Assembly (NCBI GenBank): GCA_934699135.1
Contig: CAKUVM010000002.1
Span: forward strand, 69,296-133,295
DNA: 64,000 nt
Reading direction: 5' to 3'
DNA from: an uncultured Bacteroidales bacterium
GTDB lineage: Bacteria > Bacteroidota > Bacteroidia > Bacteroidales > Marinilabiliaceae
This document shows, piece after piece, positions 1 through 8,462 of this stretch (within the stretch, counting starts at the first letter, position 1; every line of letters begins with the position of its first letter). Below the pieces are notes generated by a model. The model saw only the letters and a list, made by a program, of their open reading frames with translations. It made no database searches and had not been told where the DNA came from. Made by a program: the position numbers and the translations under genes.

Positions 1-1043
1 GAGTCGTTGCCCCAGCTGCCCCATTTGCCTTTCGTGCCGCCGTCGAAGTTGCTGTCATCTTCCGCCAGCACGTTGGTCATAGGGTCTTCCTGCTTCTCGC
101 CAAACTCAATGTTGTCAATGAAATAGGAGCCGCCGACCTTGCCGAAGTTGAGGATTATGCGATCCACATCGTCAAAGTCAGTTATGGTGAACTCATATTG
201 GCATGTGGTCCAGTCGCTTCCTACGGTAAAGGTGTTGTAGCCGCCCTGGCTGCTGTAGGTCGAGCTGTTCTGGTATTGGAACTGAAGCTCGCCCGCGCCG
301 GCCTCAACGCGAGCCTGGAACTTGATGACGTAGGTCACGTCTTTCTTGAGCATCTCGCCAAATGTGTAGGCGCACTGCGCCTCCCAGGCGTTGCCGTCTC
401 CCTTGTTGACGAGGTTGAGGCACTTGGAGTCGTCCACGCCGCCGTCAACCACGTCGGCAGACTCTTTGCCGCTGCCCCAGCTGCCCCACCCGCCGTTGGT
501 GCCGCCGTTGAAGTCGGAGGCGTCGCCTGCCAGCATGTTGGCAATGTCGCCTTCAGCCTCAATGACCATCTCCGGGGCGATGAGGCTCTTGAGGTATGAC
601 TGGTTTTGCTGAGTGTGCCAGATGAAGTTGTGGCCGTAGACTTTGCCATCGGCCGGGAGGGTGGCAAGGAACTTATCGACGGTGGAGAAATCTATCGTGC
701 CGTCGTTCTTGACCATTACGCCCTGTTTCATGGCGTTGCCTAGGGTGAACATCTGGAAGTTCTCGTTGGCCACGCGCCTATAGACGTCGTCATCGAGGTA
801 GCTGGCGGCGCCCATTCCCAGACCCAGGACGAATTGCGCCCCCACGCGGCTTCGATAGGCCTCGACGTAGTTCTTGAGGTAGTCGTAGTTGTTGATCTGC
901 TCCTTGACCGATAGCGGTATGGCGTCGGCTCCGGAGATTGGGTTCTGGCCTTCGGGCATCCCCCAGTCCATCTTGTCGTCATCGCAGGCCGCGCAGAGAA
1001 CCGCCAAAGCCGCGAGTGGGAAGATTATTTTGTTGCGTTTCAT
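1..1043 (-). CDS. GH10 endo-1,4-beta-xylanase lipoprotein with inserted CBM modules (3' part outside window)
   Basis: The gene runs off the left edge; 347 codons are visible. The ATG at 1043 opens a lipoprotein signal with lipobox LCAAC (Cys20), so the enzyme is probably tethered to the outer membrane. Residues ~35-160 look like the N-terminal part of a GH10 barrel: NAMKQG near 103 and GHNFIWHTQ at 137-145 match the family's NAMKW and GHTLVWHSQ motifs. After that the barrel is interrupted by a CBM4/9-like beta-sandwich beginning near residue 169 and a second copy beginning near 323 (shared pattern GGTxGxWGSWG). GH10 enzymes with CBMs inserted between early barrel strands are known from Bacteroides and Prevotella xylan loci. 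The catalytic glutamates lie beyond the edge and cannot be checked. It is the last visible gene of the SusC/SusD locus, which supports a role in xylan cleavage. Confidence 0.85.
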   Translation of the reverse strand, partial: MKRNKIIFPLAALAVLCAACDDDKMDWGMPEGQNPISGADAIPLSVKEQINNYDYLKNYVEAYRSRVGAQFVLGLGMGAASYLDDDVYRRVANENFQMFTLGNAMKQGVMVKNDGTIDFSTVDKFLATLPADGKVYGHNFIWHTQQNQSYLKSLIAPEMVIEAEGDIANMLAGDASDFNGGTNGGWGSWGSGKESADVVDGGVDDSKCLNLVNKGDGNAWEAQCAYTFGEMLKKDVTYVIKFQARVEAGAGELQFQYQNSSTYSSQGGYNTFTVGSDWTTCQYEFTITDFDDVDRIILNFGKVGGSYFIDNIEFGEKQEDPMTNVLAEDDSNFDGGTKGKWGSWGND

Positions 1044-1121
1044 AAGATCGTCAGTCTAAAATTTTGTTTTGAGGCTTGCGGCGCGGGTCATCGCCGCGCC
1101 GCGCTAGGCCTCTTTTGCTTG

Positions 1122-2579
1122 TCAGTCCTCATCGTCCTCAGGATAGTCAGAGACCTTCTCCGACTTGATGGGCACGATGCGCCAGTTGTCGACGAAGACG
1201 CTTGGGCCAGTGAACTTGTCCGAGACAACGTCCACGCCATCATAAGAGAAATCTGTGTTGACGAAGCCCATGCCGAAGTTGCGGTACGACGCGCTGTTGC
1301 GCGCGTCAACGACGTCTTGGAAAGTCTTCTCGAAGAAACCGCCAAAGGTGTTGGACTCCGACGGGCGCTTGCCATCGGCCAGGATGCTGGAGAACGGCAC
1401 GGTGACGGTCTGCCAGCCATCGTTTTTGAAAGGCACAATCTCGCCGCCCTTTATCCAGGGCACGCAGTAGGCCGCCATGCTCGCCTCGTTGTCATCGTCA
1501 GAGCCTATGCCGGCGAAGTTGAAGTTGTTGATGAGGCAGAGCTCAATGAAGCCCGTGCCCGTCCACTCCTGCGGGCAGTATATGTCGAACTGGATGGCGA
1601 TGTCGTTGGTCGACGTCTCGGCCGGGATGATGTCAAAGACTCGGCTCCAGTCGTCGGTCGGCTCGTCATTGCCGGCCGTCCAGCACTCCGAGGCCCTGGG
1701 CTTGCCGGAGGCAATGCCGCCCTCGTCAAGCAGACGCTGCGGGATGAGGGGCAGGCACAGGCCTCGTCCCGATCCTGCAGGGTCGTCGACAAGGTCGGTG
1801 TCATAGACCATTGACGCTCCGGCCTTGATGTTGCCATCATCATCCTTGCCGCCCCAGAAGCCTTGCACGCCCACGCCGTCGAAGTTGAGGATGAGGCCCT
1901 TGGTGTAGTTGAAGTAGGCGGGAGTCTTGCCCACGCCGTTGGCGCACTCAAAAGAGAGGATGCCCCCCTCGGTGACGCCGTCGGGCATCACGAAGCTGAA
2001 CCACTCGCCGTCTTCATTGTCAGACTCTATGCCCTCAGTGACCTCGACGCCGCCAGGCAGCGTGACCTTGGCAGTCTCCTGAAGGTTGGCACCGTAGACC
2101 GTCACCTTCTCACCAGGCTGCGGCATGGTGCAGCTGAGTTTCTCAACCGACGGGCTGGCGGCGCGGATGACAAGGTTGTCAAACGTGAACTCGGCCTTGT
2201 CCTTGACAAGACGGATTTTGTTGCGCTCCGCCGGGTCGGCGCTTACGATTGGCGTGTTCTTGTTGATGGTGATGAGCATGGAGTTGTCTGACACATAGGC
2301 GCGGTTGAAGTAGGTGTCATAGCCGTTGATGTAGACTTTCTTCATGCCGTACAGTCCCGAGCCCTCAAGGCGGATCAGCTGCCCCACGCGGGCAAAGGTG
2401 CCGGTTATGTCACGGTCAGGTGTCTTGCTCTCGGCATCTTCCAAGTATACCCTCTCCACCACGATGCTCTTCTTTTGGGCGTCGGAGTCGAAGTAGTCGT
2501 CATCCTCCTCGCAGCCCGTGAAGGCCGCAGCGGAGATCACGAGACCCGACAGGCAGATATATTTTAGCGCTTTCATCAT
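1122..2579 (-). CDS. Glycan-binding surface lipoprotein (SGBP-like, IPT domains)
   Basis: This is a 485-residue exported protein with lipobox AFTGC (Cys23) and an acidic stretch after the cysteine (EEDDD), as in surface-exposed Bacteroidetes lipoproteins. Residues ~35-225 contain two Ig-like/IPT repeats (GTFARVGQLIRLEGSGLYG, then PQPGEKVTVYGANLQ), followed by a beta-rich C-terminal region of ~250 residues that probably binds polysaccharide. Size, order and position directly after susD match the surface glycan-binding proteins (SGBP) of xylan utilisation loci. It would capture xylan chains at the cell surface and present them to the SusC/D transporter. No enzyme motif is seen. Two ATGs lie in tandem at the start (2579 and 2576), so the exact start is uncertain by one codon. 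Confidence 0.8.
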   Translation of the reverse strand: MMKALKYICLSGLVISAAAFTGCEEDDDYFDSDAQKKSIVVERVYLEDAESKTPDRDITGTFARVGQLIRLEGSGLYGMKKVYINGYDTYFNRAYVSDNSMLITINKNTPIVSADPAERNKIRLVKDKAEFTFDNLVIRAASPSVEKLSCTMPQPGEKVTVYGANLQETAKVTLPGGVEVTEGIESDNEDGEWFSFVMPDGVTEGGILSFECANGVGKTPAYFNYTKGLILNFDGVGVQGFWGGKDDDGNIKAGASMVYDTDLVDDPAGSGRGLCLPLIPQRLLDEGGIASGKPRASECWTAGNDEPTDDWSRVFDIIPAETSTNDIAIQFDIYCPQEWTGTGFIELCLINNFNFAGIGSDDDNEASMAAYCVPWIKGGEIVPFKNDGWQTVTVPFSSILADGKRPSESNTFGGFFEKTFQDVVDARNSASYRNFGMGFVNTDFSYDGVDVVSDKFTGPSVFVDNWRIVPIKSEKVSDYPEDDED

Positions 2580-2627
2580 TTCTTGTTTTTCTGGTTAAAA
2601 AGCCAAAGTAGACTGGGCAAGCGCCCG

Positions 2628-4307
2628 TTAATCAAAGAGGGTGGCCTCGTCCACCTCGCGCTCGCCGAAGTTGTATGCCACGGGCTCCTGATTCAGGAGC
2701 GGGTCTCGGCCTGCGTCGACGTCAGAGATGGGCAACAGGAGGCGCGCCTCGGTGGCTACGGAGACGCCCGTGCCGTCGGACGTCTTCTCATATTGGCAGG
2801 CCTCGGCCTCGTTCCACTTGTAGCCGGCGTTACGCTCCTGGCTGTTGAGGTAGTTGACCACCTCGCTCTCCTTGTAGTATGAGCGGCGCAGCAGGTCATA
2901 CCAATATTGGCCCTCGAAAGCCAGCTCAATGCGGCGCTCATAGGCGAGCGTCTCATAGTCGAGCCTGGTGATGTCCGGCATCCCGGCGCGCTGGCGCACC
3001 TTGTTGAGGTAGCTGAGCGGCTCTTCGTCTTTGAGGAACTCATTATTGCCCATGCATGCCTCGGCGTAGTTGAAGTAGACCTCGGGGAGGCGCATCATGT
3101 AGGTGTTGAGGCCGGAGCTTTGCTGGTAGCTCTGCCCGTTGTCGTCCATCTTGCCGATGACATATTTGACCACTCCGCACTTGTTGTCATAGCCCGTCTC
3201 GGTCTCGTTGTAGGTGTAGCCGCCGTTCTTCTTGTTGAGGTTGGGATAGTACTCACCCACCGTGGCGATGGTGTAGTGTCGGCGGATCCGGTCTTGCGGG
3301 TCGTAGGTGCGAACCAGGTCGTAGCTGGCGTAGGTGGCTCCGCCCCAGTTGACCTCGCCCACCATGGTGCTCCAGCTGAAGAACGCGGGCATGGGGTTGG
3401 CGCAGCCGCCAATGGCGGACGTGGATCCCTTTAGCCACTGGAGTTGGAAGATGCTCTCGGAGTTGTTGTTGGTGCCGGCAACGCTGAAGAGGTCGCCATA
3501 GTTGCTGACGAGCGCGTAGGGGCCTTCCTCGATGCACTTCTTCGCAGCCTTGCGCGCCAGGTCGAGATAATACGGGTTCCTCTGGCCGCGGTTGAAGTCG
3601 GTGGCGATGTTGGAGCCGTCGTACTGCCCCTCTGTCGTGAGGCCGGCCATGGAGAGGTAGAGGCGGCTGAGCATGCCGTAGGCGGCATATTTGTTCACTC
3701 GGCCCTCGCCTCGCTCGGTTTCGGGCAGGTTTTTGGCAGCATACTCCAGGTCTCGGATGGCGAACTCCATGGCGTCCGTGCGGCGGTTTGCCGGCACGAC
3801 GGTGTTGTTCACCATGGCGGCGGTGTTCTCATAAATGATGGCCTTGCCCCAAACGGAGGCGATGTACCAGTAGGCCACGCCGCGCATGAACCGGCACTCG
3901 GCCACAGACCCGGCTCGGAACTCGTCAGAGATGCCTGTGGACTTGTAGCGGATGTTGTTTATGGCGTTGTTGCTCTGGGCCACAACGCTGTAGAAAGAAC
4001 CCCACGCGTCGCTCAGGCCGGGGCTGAGACTGGTCTCGGTGAAGTTGGTGTAGGGGTAGATGTAGTCCGACCAACGGGCCGTGATGTTGTTCGCGCGCCC
4101 GTCGCCAATGCTGTAGTAAAACTTCTCGTTGAAGCCCGCCCACACGTAGTTGTAGAGGGGGTATATGGCGCTCTCGACGGGCTCCTCCCCAACGAAATAG
4201 GAGTCCTCATTGGCCTGATAGGTGTTCTCGCTCGTCAGGAAGTCATCGCAACCGGCGAGGGAGAGAGAACCTAGAGCCAAAGCGCCTATGAATATGTCGT
4301 TTCTCAT
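2628..4307 (-). CDS. SusD-like outer-membrane glycan-binding lipoprotein
   Basis: SusD-family lipoprotein of ~559 residues. From the ATG at 4307 the protein begins with a short signal ending in the lipobox LAGC (Cys20). A longer frame to 4313 would start at TTG and is less likely. SusD proteins are helical TPR-like lids that sit on a SusC barrel and bind oligosaccharides. The C-terminal third shows typical family sequence (LPEVYFNYAEACMG, LNKVRQRAGMPDIT, YERRIELAFEGQYWYDLLR). The gene follows the susC-like gene by 35 bp, so the two are almost certainly co-transcribed and form one transporter. Xylan is the inferred substrate because of the adjacent GH10 enzyme. Confidence 0.92.
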   Translation of the reverse strand: MRNDIFIGALALGSLSLAGCDDFLTSENTYQANEDSYFVGEEPVESAIYPLYNYVWAGFNEKFYYSIGDGRANNITARWSDYIYPYTNFTETSLSPGLSDAWGSFYSVVAQSNNAINNIRYKSTGISDEFRAGSVAECRFMRGVAYWYIASVWGKAIIYENTAAMVNNTVVPANRRTDAMEFAIRDLEYAAKNLPETERGEGRVNKYAAYGMLSRLYLSMAGLTTEGQYDGSNIATDFNRGQRNPYYLDLARKAAKKCIEEGPYALVSNYGDLFSVAGTNNNSESIFQLQWLKGSTSAIGGCANPMPAFFSWSTMVGEVNWGGATYASYDLVRTYDPQDRIRRHYTIATVGEYYPNLNKKNGGYTYNETETGYDNKCGVVKYVIGKMDDNGQSYQQSSGLNTYMMRLPEVYFNYAEACMGNNEFLKDEEPLSYLNKVRQRAGMPDITRLDYETLAYERRIELAFEGQYWYDLLRRSYYKESEVVNYLNSQERNAGYKWNEAEACQYEKTSDGTGVSVATEARLLLPISDVDAGRDPLLNQEPVAYNFGEREVDEATLFD

Positions 4308-4342
4308 TGTCAATTTAGTGTTAAGTTATTAATATTAACAAC

Positions 4343-7300
4343 TTAGAAGCTAGCCGAGAGGCCGAAAGTGAAGATGCGCGGCGACGGGTAGCGGCCATAG
4401 TCGAAGCCCGTCATGAGCGCGTCGCCATACATGGCGCCGATCTCGGGGTCCATACCCTTATATTTCGTCCAGGTGTAGACGTTCTGCACGTTGGCGTAGA
4501 CGCGGATGTTGGAGAGGCGCGCGGCGCTCATCCACTTCCAGCTGCTTGGGAACGTGTAGCTGAGCGATACGTTCTGCAGGCGGATGTAAGACGCGTCTTC
4601 CACGAAGAGGTCGGAGGCGCGGGTGTAGTTGGCGTTGGCGTCAGACACCTGCATGGCGGCCATCTTGCTGTCGCCGCCCACCACGTGGAGGTTACGGTAG
4701 TCGTCATCGGGGCCGTTGGGGTCGATCTTCTCCACCTTGGCGTAGTTGAGCGCATGCTTGAGGATGTTGCTGTTGACGCGTGGGTCCTCAATTCGGCTGC
4801 GGGTGAAGTTCATGGCGTCGTTGCCATAGCTGCCGGAGAAGAAGACCGTGAGGTCTATTCCTTTCCAAGAGAAGCTGTTGCCGATGCCGTAGGTGAACTT
4901 GGGCTCGGGGTTGCCAATGAATGTGCAGTCCTCATTGTTGATCACGCCGTCGCCATTGAGGTCGGCGAAGCGGTAGTCACCGATAAAGGTGCCGTTCTTG
5001 TCAATTATGTTGCCCTCCGGGAGAGCCACTTGGTGGACGTTGCCGTCGCTGTCAGTGTAGAAGAAATCTTCGGGCTTGTCAAACCGGCCTATCACCTTAT
5101 ATCCCCAGAACTGGCCTATGGGCTTGCCTGCCACGGTGCGCGTGACTGTATATTTTGACGAGCCGATCTGATACGTCTTGTCAATGGTGGAGCTGGCAGA
5201 GTCGAGTTCCTTGACCTTGTTGCGGTTGAGCGAGAAGACCAGGTTGGTGCGCCAAGAGAATCCGTGCTTGTCAATATTGACCGTGTTGAGAGTCAGCTCC
5301 AAACCCTTGTTCTCCAGAGAGCCCACGTTGCCCCACGGGTTGGAGGCGGCGCCGTAGCCCTCGGAGCCGAGGAACGCCGGCAGCGGGAGCTGGAGCAGCA
5401 GGTTGCGCGTCTTCTTGTAGTAGGCGTCAGCGATCAGCTCAATGCGGTTGGAGAGGAACGAGAGGTCGAGACCGACGTTATAGGAGTCCGTGGTCTCCCA
5501 CTCCAGGTCGGGGTTGGCGGTGTTGCCCGTCAAGACGCCCGTGCCCCATGGCGTGGTCTTGTATGAGAGGATGGACATATACGCCCAGTCGGATACGTTC
5601 TGGTTACCCGTCTGACCCCAGCCGAGACGGAGCTTGGTGTTTGTCAAGACATCCTGCTCGGGGAAGAAATTCTCGTTGGAGACCTTCCAAGCCAAAGCCG
5701 CAGAGGGGAACCAGCCCCAACGGTTGTCCTCGGAGAACTTGCTGGAGCCGTCTCGGCGGATTGTCGCCGTGAGCAGGTAGCGGTCGTCGAACGAGTAGAA
5801 GACGCGGCCGAAGAGGGACGAGATGGAGCTGTCGTTCTTATAGCCCTTGGCGCTGCTGGTGCTGGCGTCGCCGGCCGAGATGTCTGGCGTGGTGTTGGAA
5901 GAGAATCCGTTGACGGAGGCGAACTGATACTCATAGTTGCTGTGGTTCATCTCCTGACCCACCATGACGTTGAGGTTGTGGATTTCGGCAAACACCTTGT
6001 CATAGGTAAGCGTGTTTCTCCAGCTCCAGTAGCGCGTGTTGGTCTTAGTCCATTCGCTGGTGCGGATGTCTTGCGTAAGGACGCCGAACTTGTAGTCCGG
6101 GCAATAATAGTAGTCCCTGTTGAAATTATAGTCGGCCGAGACTTCGCTCTTGAGCTTGAGACCGTCTATGATGTCGGCCTCCACATAGGCGCCGAAGCGG
6201 AAGTTTATCTTCCTGTTATAGTTGGTCTTGAGCTTGGCCAAGCCGAGCGGGTTGAGCGGCATCCAGACGTCGTCGGGGCCGTCAAAAGAGCCGTCGGGGC
6301 TGGTGACGGCCACCGTGGGCTGCTGCATGAGGGCGCTCATGATGACGCCGTTGTCAACGCCCACCTCCTGCTTGCTCTCGGAGAAGTTGAAGTTGGCGCC
6401 GGAGCGGAGGAACTTCTTCACCTCGGAGTCAATGGAGCCGCGGAAAGAGACGCGCTTGAAGCTGGAACCCTCGGCGATGCCCTCCTGGTCCAGATAGCCG
6501 CCGCTGAGGGCGTAGGTGGTCTTGTCTTTGCCGCCCGTTATGGAGAGGTTGTGGCTTTGCATGACCGCCTTGCGGAACAGCTCGTCTTGCCAATTGGTGC
6601 CCTCGCCCAGCAGGTCGGGGCGCACGAAGGCGGAGCTGGCGTCGACGCCCGTGCCCTTCTCGGCGCGCGCGTTGTGATGCTCGGCATATTCGCGGAGGTT
6701 GAGCATATCGAGCTGCACCGGCATCTCCTGCCATCCGGCGTAGCCGTCATATGTGATGGTGCTCTCGCCGCTCTTGCCTTTCTTTGTGGTGATCATGATG
6801 ACGCCGTTAGACGCGCGGGAGCCGTAGATGGCCGTGGCGGACGCGTCTTTGAGCACGTCCATCGACACAATGTCCGACGGGTTGATGCTGGAGAGCGGGT
6901 TGCTGTTGGCGTCGCTCGTGGCGGCGTCGATGACCACCCCGTCGATGACGAAGATTGGCTGGTTCGAGGCGTTGAGCGAGTTCGTGCCGCGAATCCTGAT
7001 GGAGGTCGAGGCGCCGGGTTGACCAGAGTTGGCCTGGATGGAGACGCCGGCCGCGCGGCCCTGGAGGACCTGGTCGACAGACGTCACGACAGACTTCTTT
7101 ATGGCGTCGTCTCCCACCGAGACGACGGAGCCGGTCATATCCGAGCGCTTCATAGCGCCGTAGCCCACGACGACGATGTCATCGAGCTCCACGTTGTCCT
7201 CCTTCATCACCACGTCCACGGTCGTCTTGCCCGTTACGTCAATCTCTTGGTTCTCATAGCCTATGAAGCTGACCTTGATCTTGTTGGAGTTGACGCGCAG

Positions 7301-7501
7301 CTGGAACTTGCCGTCAATGTCGGCCACGGTTCCGTTTGTCGTCCCTTCCTCCACCACGGCCGCGCCCACCACGGGCTGGCCATGGCCGTCCTTGATTGTG
7401 CCGCTGATGGTGCGCTCCCCTTGCGCCCACGCCACCTGCCCAAGCAGGAGCATCAGCAGCGCGACGAGGCCGGCGGCTAAGTTGCCTGAAAATCTTCTCA
7501 T
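4343..7501 (-). CDS. SusC-like TonB-dependent outer-membrane transporter
   Basis: This 1052-residue protein begins with a signal peptide ending near VAWAQ (residue 26). It continues with a carboxypeptidase-regulatory-like domain (ISGTIKDGHGQPVVGAAV; ~31-110), a TonB-box-like stretch (DDIVVVGYG, ~107-115), a plug domain (~120-235, including RIRGTNSLN and ASATAIYGSRASNGVIMI) and a large beta-barrel ending in aromatic FGLSASF, as expected for BamA-dependent insertion. Length and architecture are those of SusC proteins. With the downstream SusD-like lipoprotein it should import xylo-oligosaccharides using TonB-ExbBD energy. It is the first gene of the locus. No regulator (HTCS or ECF sigma/anti-sigma pair) is visible next to it, so the regulator must be elsewhere, possibly left of the window. 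Confidence 0.95.
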   Translation of the reverse strand: MRRFSGNLAAGLVALLMLLLGQVAWAQGERTISGTIKDGHGQPVVGAAVVEEGTTNGTVADIDGKFQLRVNSNKIKVSFIGYENQEIDVTGKTTVDVVMKEDNVELDDIVVVGYGAMKRSDMTGSVVSVGDDAIKKSVVTSVDQVLQGRAAGVSIQANSGQPGASTSIRIRGTNSLNASNQPIFVIDGVVIDAATSDANSNPLSSINPSDIVSMDVLKDASATAIYGSRASNGVIMITTKKGKSGESTITYDGYAGWQEMPVQLDMLNLREYAEHHNARAEKGTGVDASSAFVRPDLLGEGTNWQDELFRKAVMQSHNLSITGGKDKTTYALSGGYLDQEGIAEGSSFKRVSFRGSIDSEVKKFLRSGANFNFSESKQEVGVDNGVIMSALMQQPTVAVTSPDGSFDGPDDVWMPLNPLGLAKLKTNYNRKINFRFGAYVEADIIDGLKLKSEVSADYNFNRDYYYCPDYKFGVLTQDIRTSEWTKTNTRYWSWRNTLTYDKVFAEIHNLNVMVGQEMNHSNYEYQFASVNGFSSNTTPDISAGDASTSSAKGYKNDSSISSLFGRVFYSFDDRYLLTATIRRDGSSKFSEDNRWGWFPSAALAWKVSNENFFPEQDVLTNTKLRLGWGQTGNQNVSDWAYMSILSYKTTPWGTGVLTGNTANPDLEWETTDSYNVGLDLSFLSNRIELIADAYYKKTRNLLLQLPLPAFLGSEGYGAASNPWGNVGSLENKGLELTLNTVNIDKHGFSWRTNLVFSLNRNKVKELDSASSTIDKTYQIGSSKYTVTRTVAGKPIGQFWGYKVIGRFDKPEDFFYTDSDGNVHQVALPEGNIIDKNGTFIGDYRFADLNGDGVINNEDCTFIGNPEPKFTYGIGNSFSWKGIDLTVFFSGSYGNDAMNFTRSRIEDPRVNSNILKHALNYAKVEKIDPNGPDDDYRNLHVVGGDSKMAAMQVSDANANYTRASDLFVEDASYIRLQNVSLSYTFPSSWKWMSAARLSNIRVYANVQNVYTWTKYKGMDPEIGAMYGDALMTGFDYGRYPSPRIFTFGLSASF

Positions 7502-8262
7502 TTCTACGTTTCTTTTTCAGTTAACGATTAGTGATACACATTCTCGAGCCGCCCGCCATAATGCCCAGCGCGCCGGCGCGGCGTCTCTTTTCATCGTCCC
7601 TGCCGCGCCGGGCTTCGACGCGGCAGGCTCCGCCAATTCTGGCAAATCTCTCTTTTGTCATGGTCTTCTTGATGCTTGTATTAGTTTGTTTGTTGGTTGC
7701 TTTGATCGTTGACAGCCCTTGCCGTTATGTCCTGTTCGTTAATTAAGCATATAGACTGAGGCTTTCTCTTTTAACAATTCAATAACTATGGGGAAAATAA
7801 GAGGAGGGCATGGCCAACCGCCAAATCACGCGGAGTCTCGAGTGGCTACAGCTCGGAAACAATATGACGGTATGGCTCATTAAGGATAGTTTTTCAGTCT
7901 GTTACAGCATAAAGGCCGGATAGAGCCGCAGGCCGCGCTTTTGCAGCACATAGTCCATTCTGCCCTGTTCGCAGTCGCTAAATTAGCATACAAATACATA
8001 TTGCGCAACATTCGAGGCTAATTTTAACACATAATATTTTATAAAATTAGCCGCAGCGGCATCAAAAGGCAATAGCCGCCCCCCCCGCGGCGCACGAGCG
8101 GGCGCAAGAAGGAGACACTAAGAAAAAAGGGGAACGACCCGCGGCAGCTTGGCCTAGCGACCGCCACCAATGGGATTGACAAACGAACTTTGCTGACGAG
8201 CGGCGGGGCTGATGAGGCCCCGACCCTGAAAAATATGGCGCAAAAGGCCAAGAAACAGACAG

Positions 8263-8270
8263 CAAAGGTA
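8263..8270 (-). promoter_or_regulatory. Bacteroidetes -7 box TACCTTTG, orphan, pointing left
   Basis: Exact match to TAnnTTTG on the minus strand, about 760 bp upstream of the susC-like gene. No clear -33 TTTG lies at the usual spacing (a minus-strand TTTG is only 14 bp away). A transcript starting near 8256 would be either a very long susC leader or an independent non-coding RNA. Confidence 0.4.
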
Positions 8271-8364
8271 CGACAACCATCCGACAAAACGCCCGCCGCC
8301 CCTCATTATTTCACAAAGAGTTATAATGCCGCGGGAGCGTAAGGGAGTATGAAGGAAAAATGAG

Positions 8365-8372
8365 TAATTTTG
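8365..8372 (+). promoter_or_regulatory. Putative carB -7 promoter box TAATTTTG
   Basis: Exact TAnnTTTG match 90 bp upstream of the carB ATG, predicting a leader of about 80 nt. The -33 element is not recognisable. Confidence 0.45.
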
Positions 8373-8462
8373 CCGTAATGCGCGCTTCAGGCATCGGCTG
8401 CGGCTGTTAGACGACGGCGGCGCGACGAGAATAACGCAGAGATTTCATCTCACACATATATA

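Larger units (their letters stand above)
7502..8462. other. Long non-coding spacer between divergent susC and carB
   Basis: This is about 960 bp with no convincing coding sequence: the short frames found here lack a ribosome site and family resemblance. It contains the leaders of susC (minus) and carB (plus), a GC-rich inverted repeat CCTGCCGCG/CGCGGCAGG (7599-7607 and 7619-7627), an AT-rich core around 8010-8050, a run of eight C (8079-8086), a minus-strand TACCTTTG box (8263-8270) and a plus-strand TAATTTTG box (8365-8372). The susC promoter itself is uncertain; the weak box at 7991-7998 (minus, TGTATTTG) is the nearest candidate. Confidence 0.6.

Noticed and set aside
5942..7480. Long reading frame opposite the susC-like gene (also similar frames opposite carB, purH, glmS and YfhO)
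   Set aside because: They lie wholly antisense to genes with clear family motifs, have skewed Val/Ala/Arg/His composition and no ribosome site; they are by-products of high G+C codon use.
8079..8086. C8 run (another at 21523-21530)
   Set aside because: Both are outside coding sequence and not placed between promoter elements; phase variation has no visible target.
8039..8287. Small frames in the susC-carB spacer
   Set aside because: No ribosome site, no family resemblance, low-complexity Ser/Arg/Pro-rich translation.
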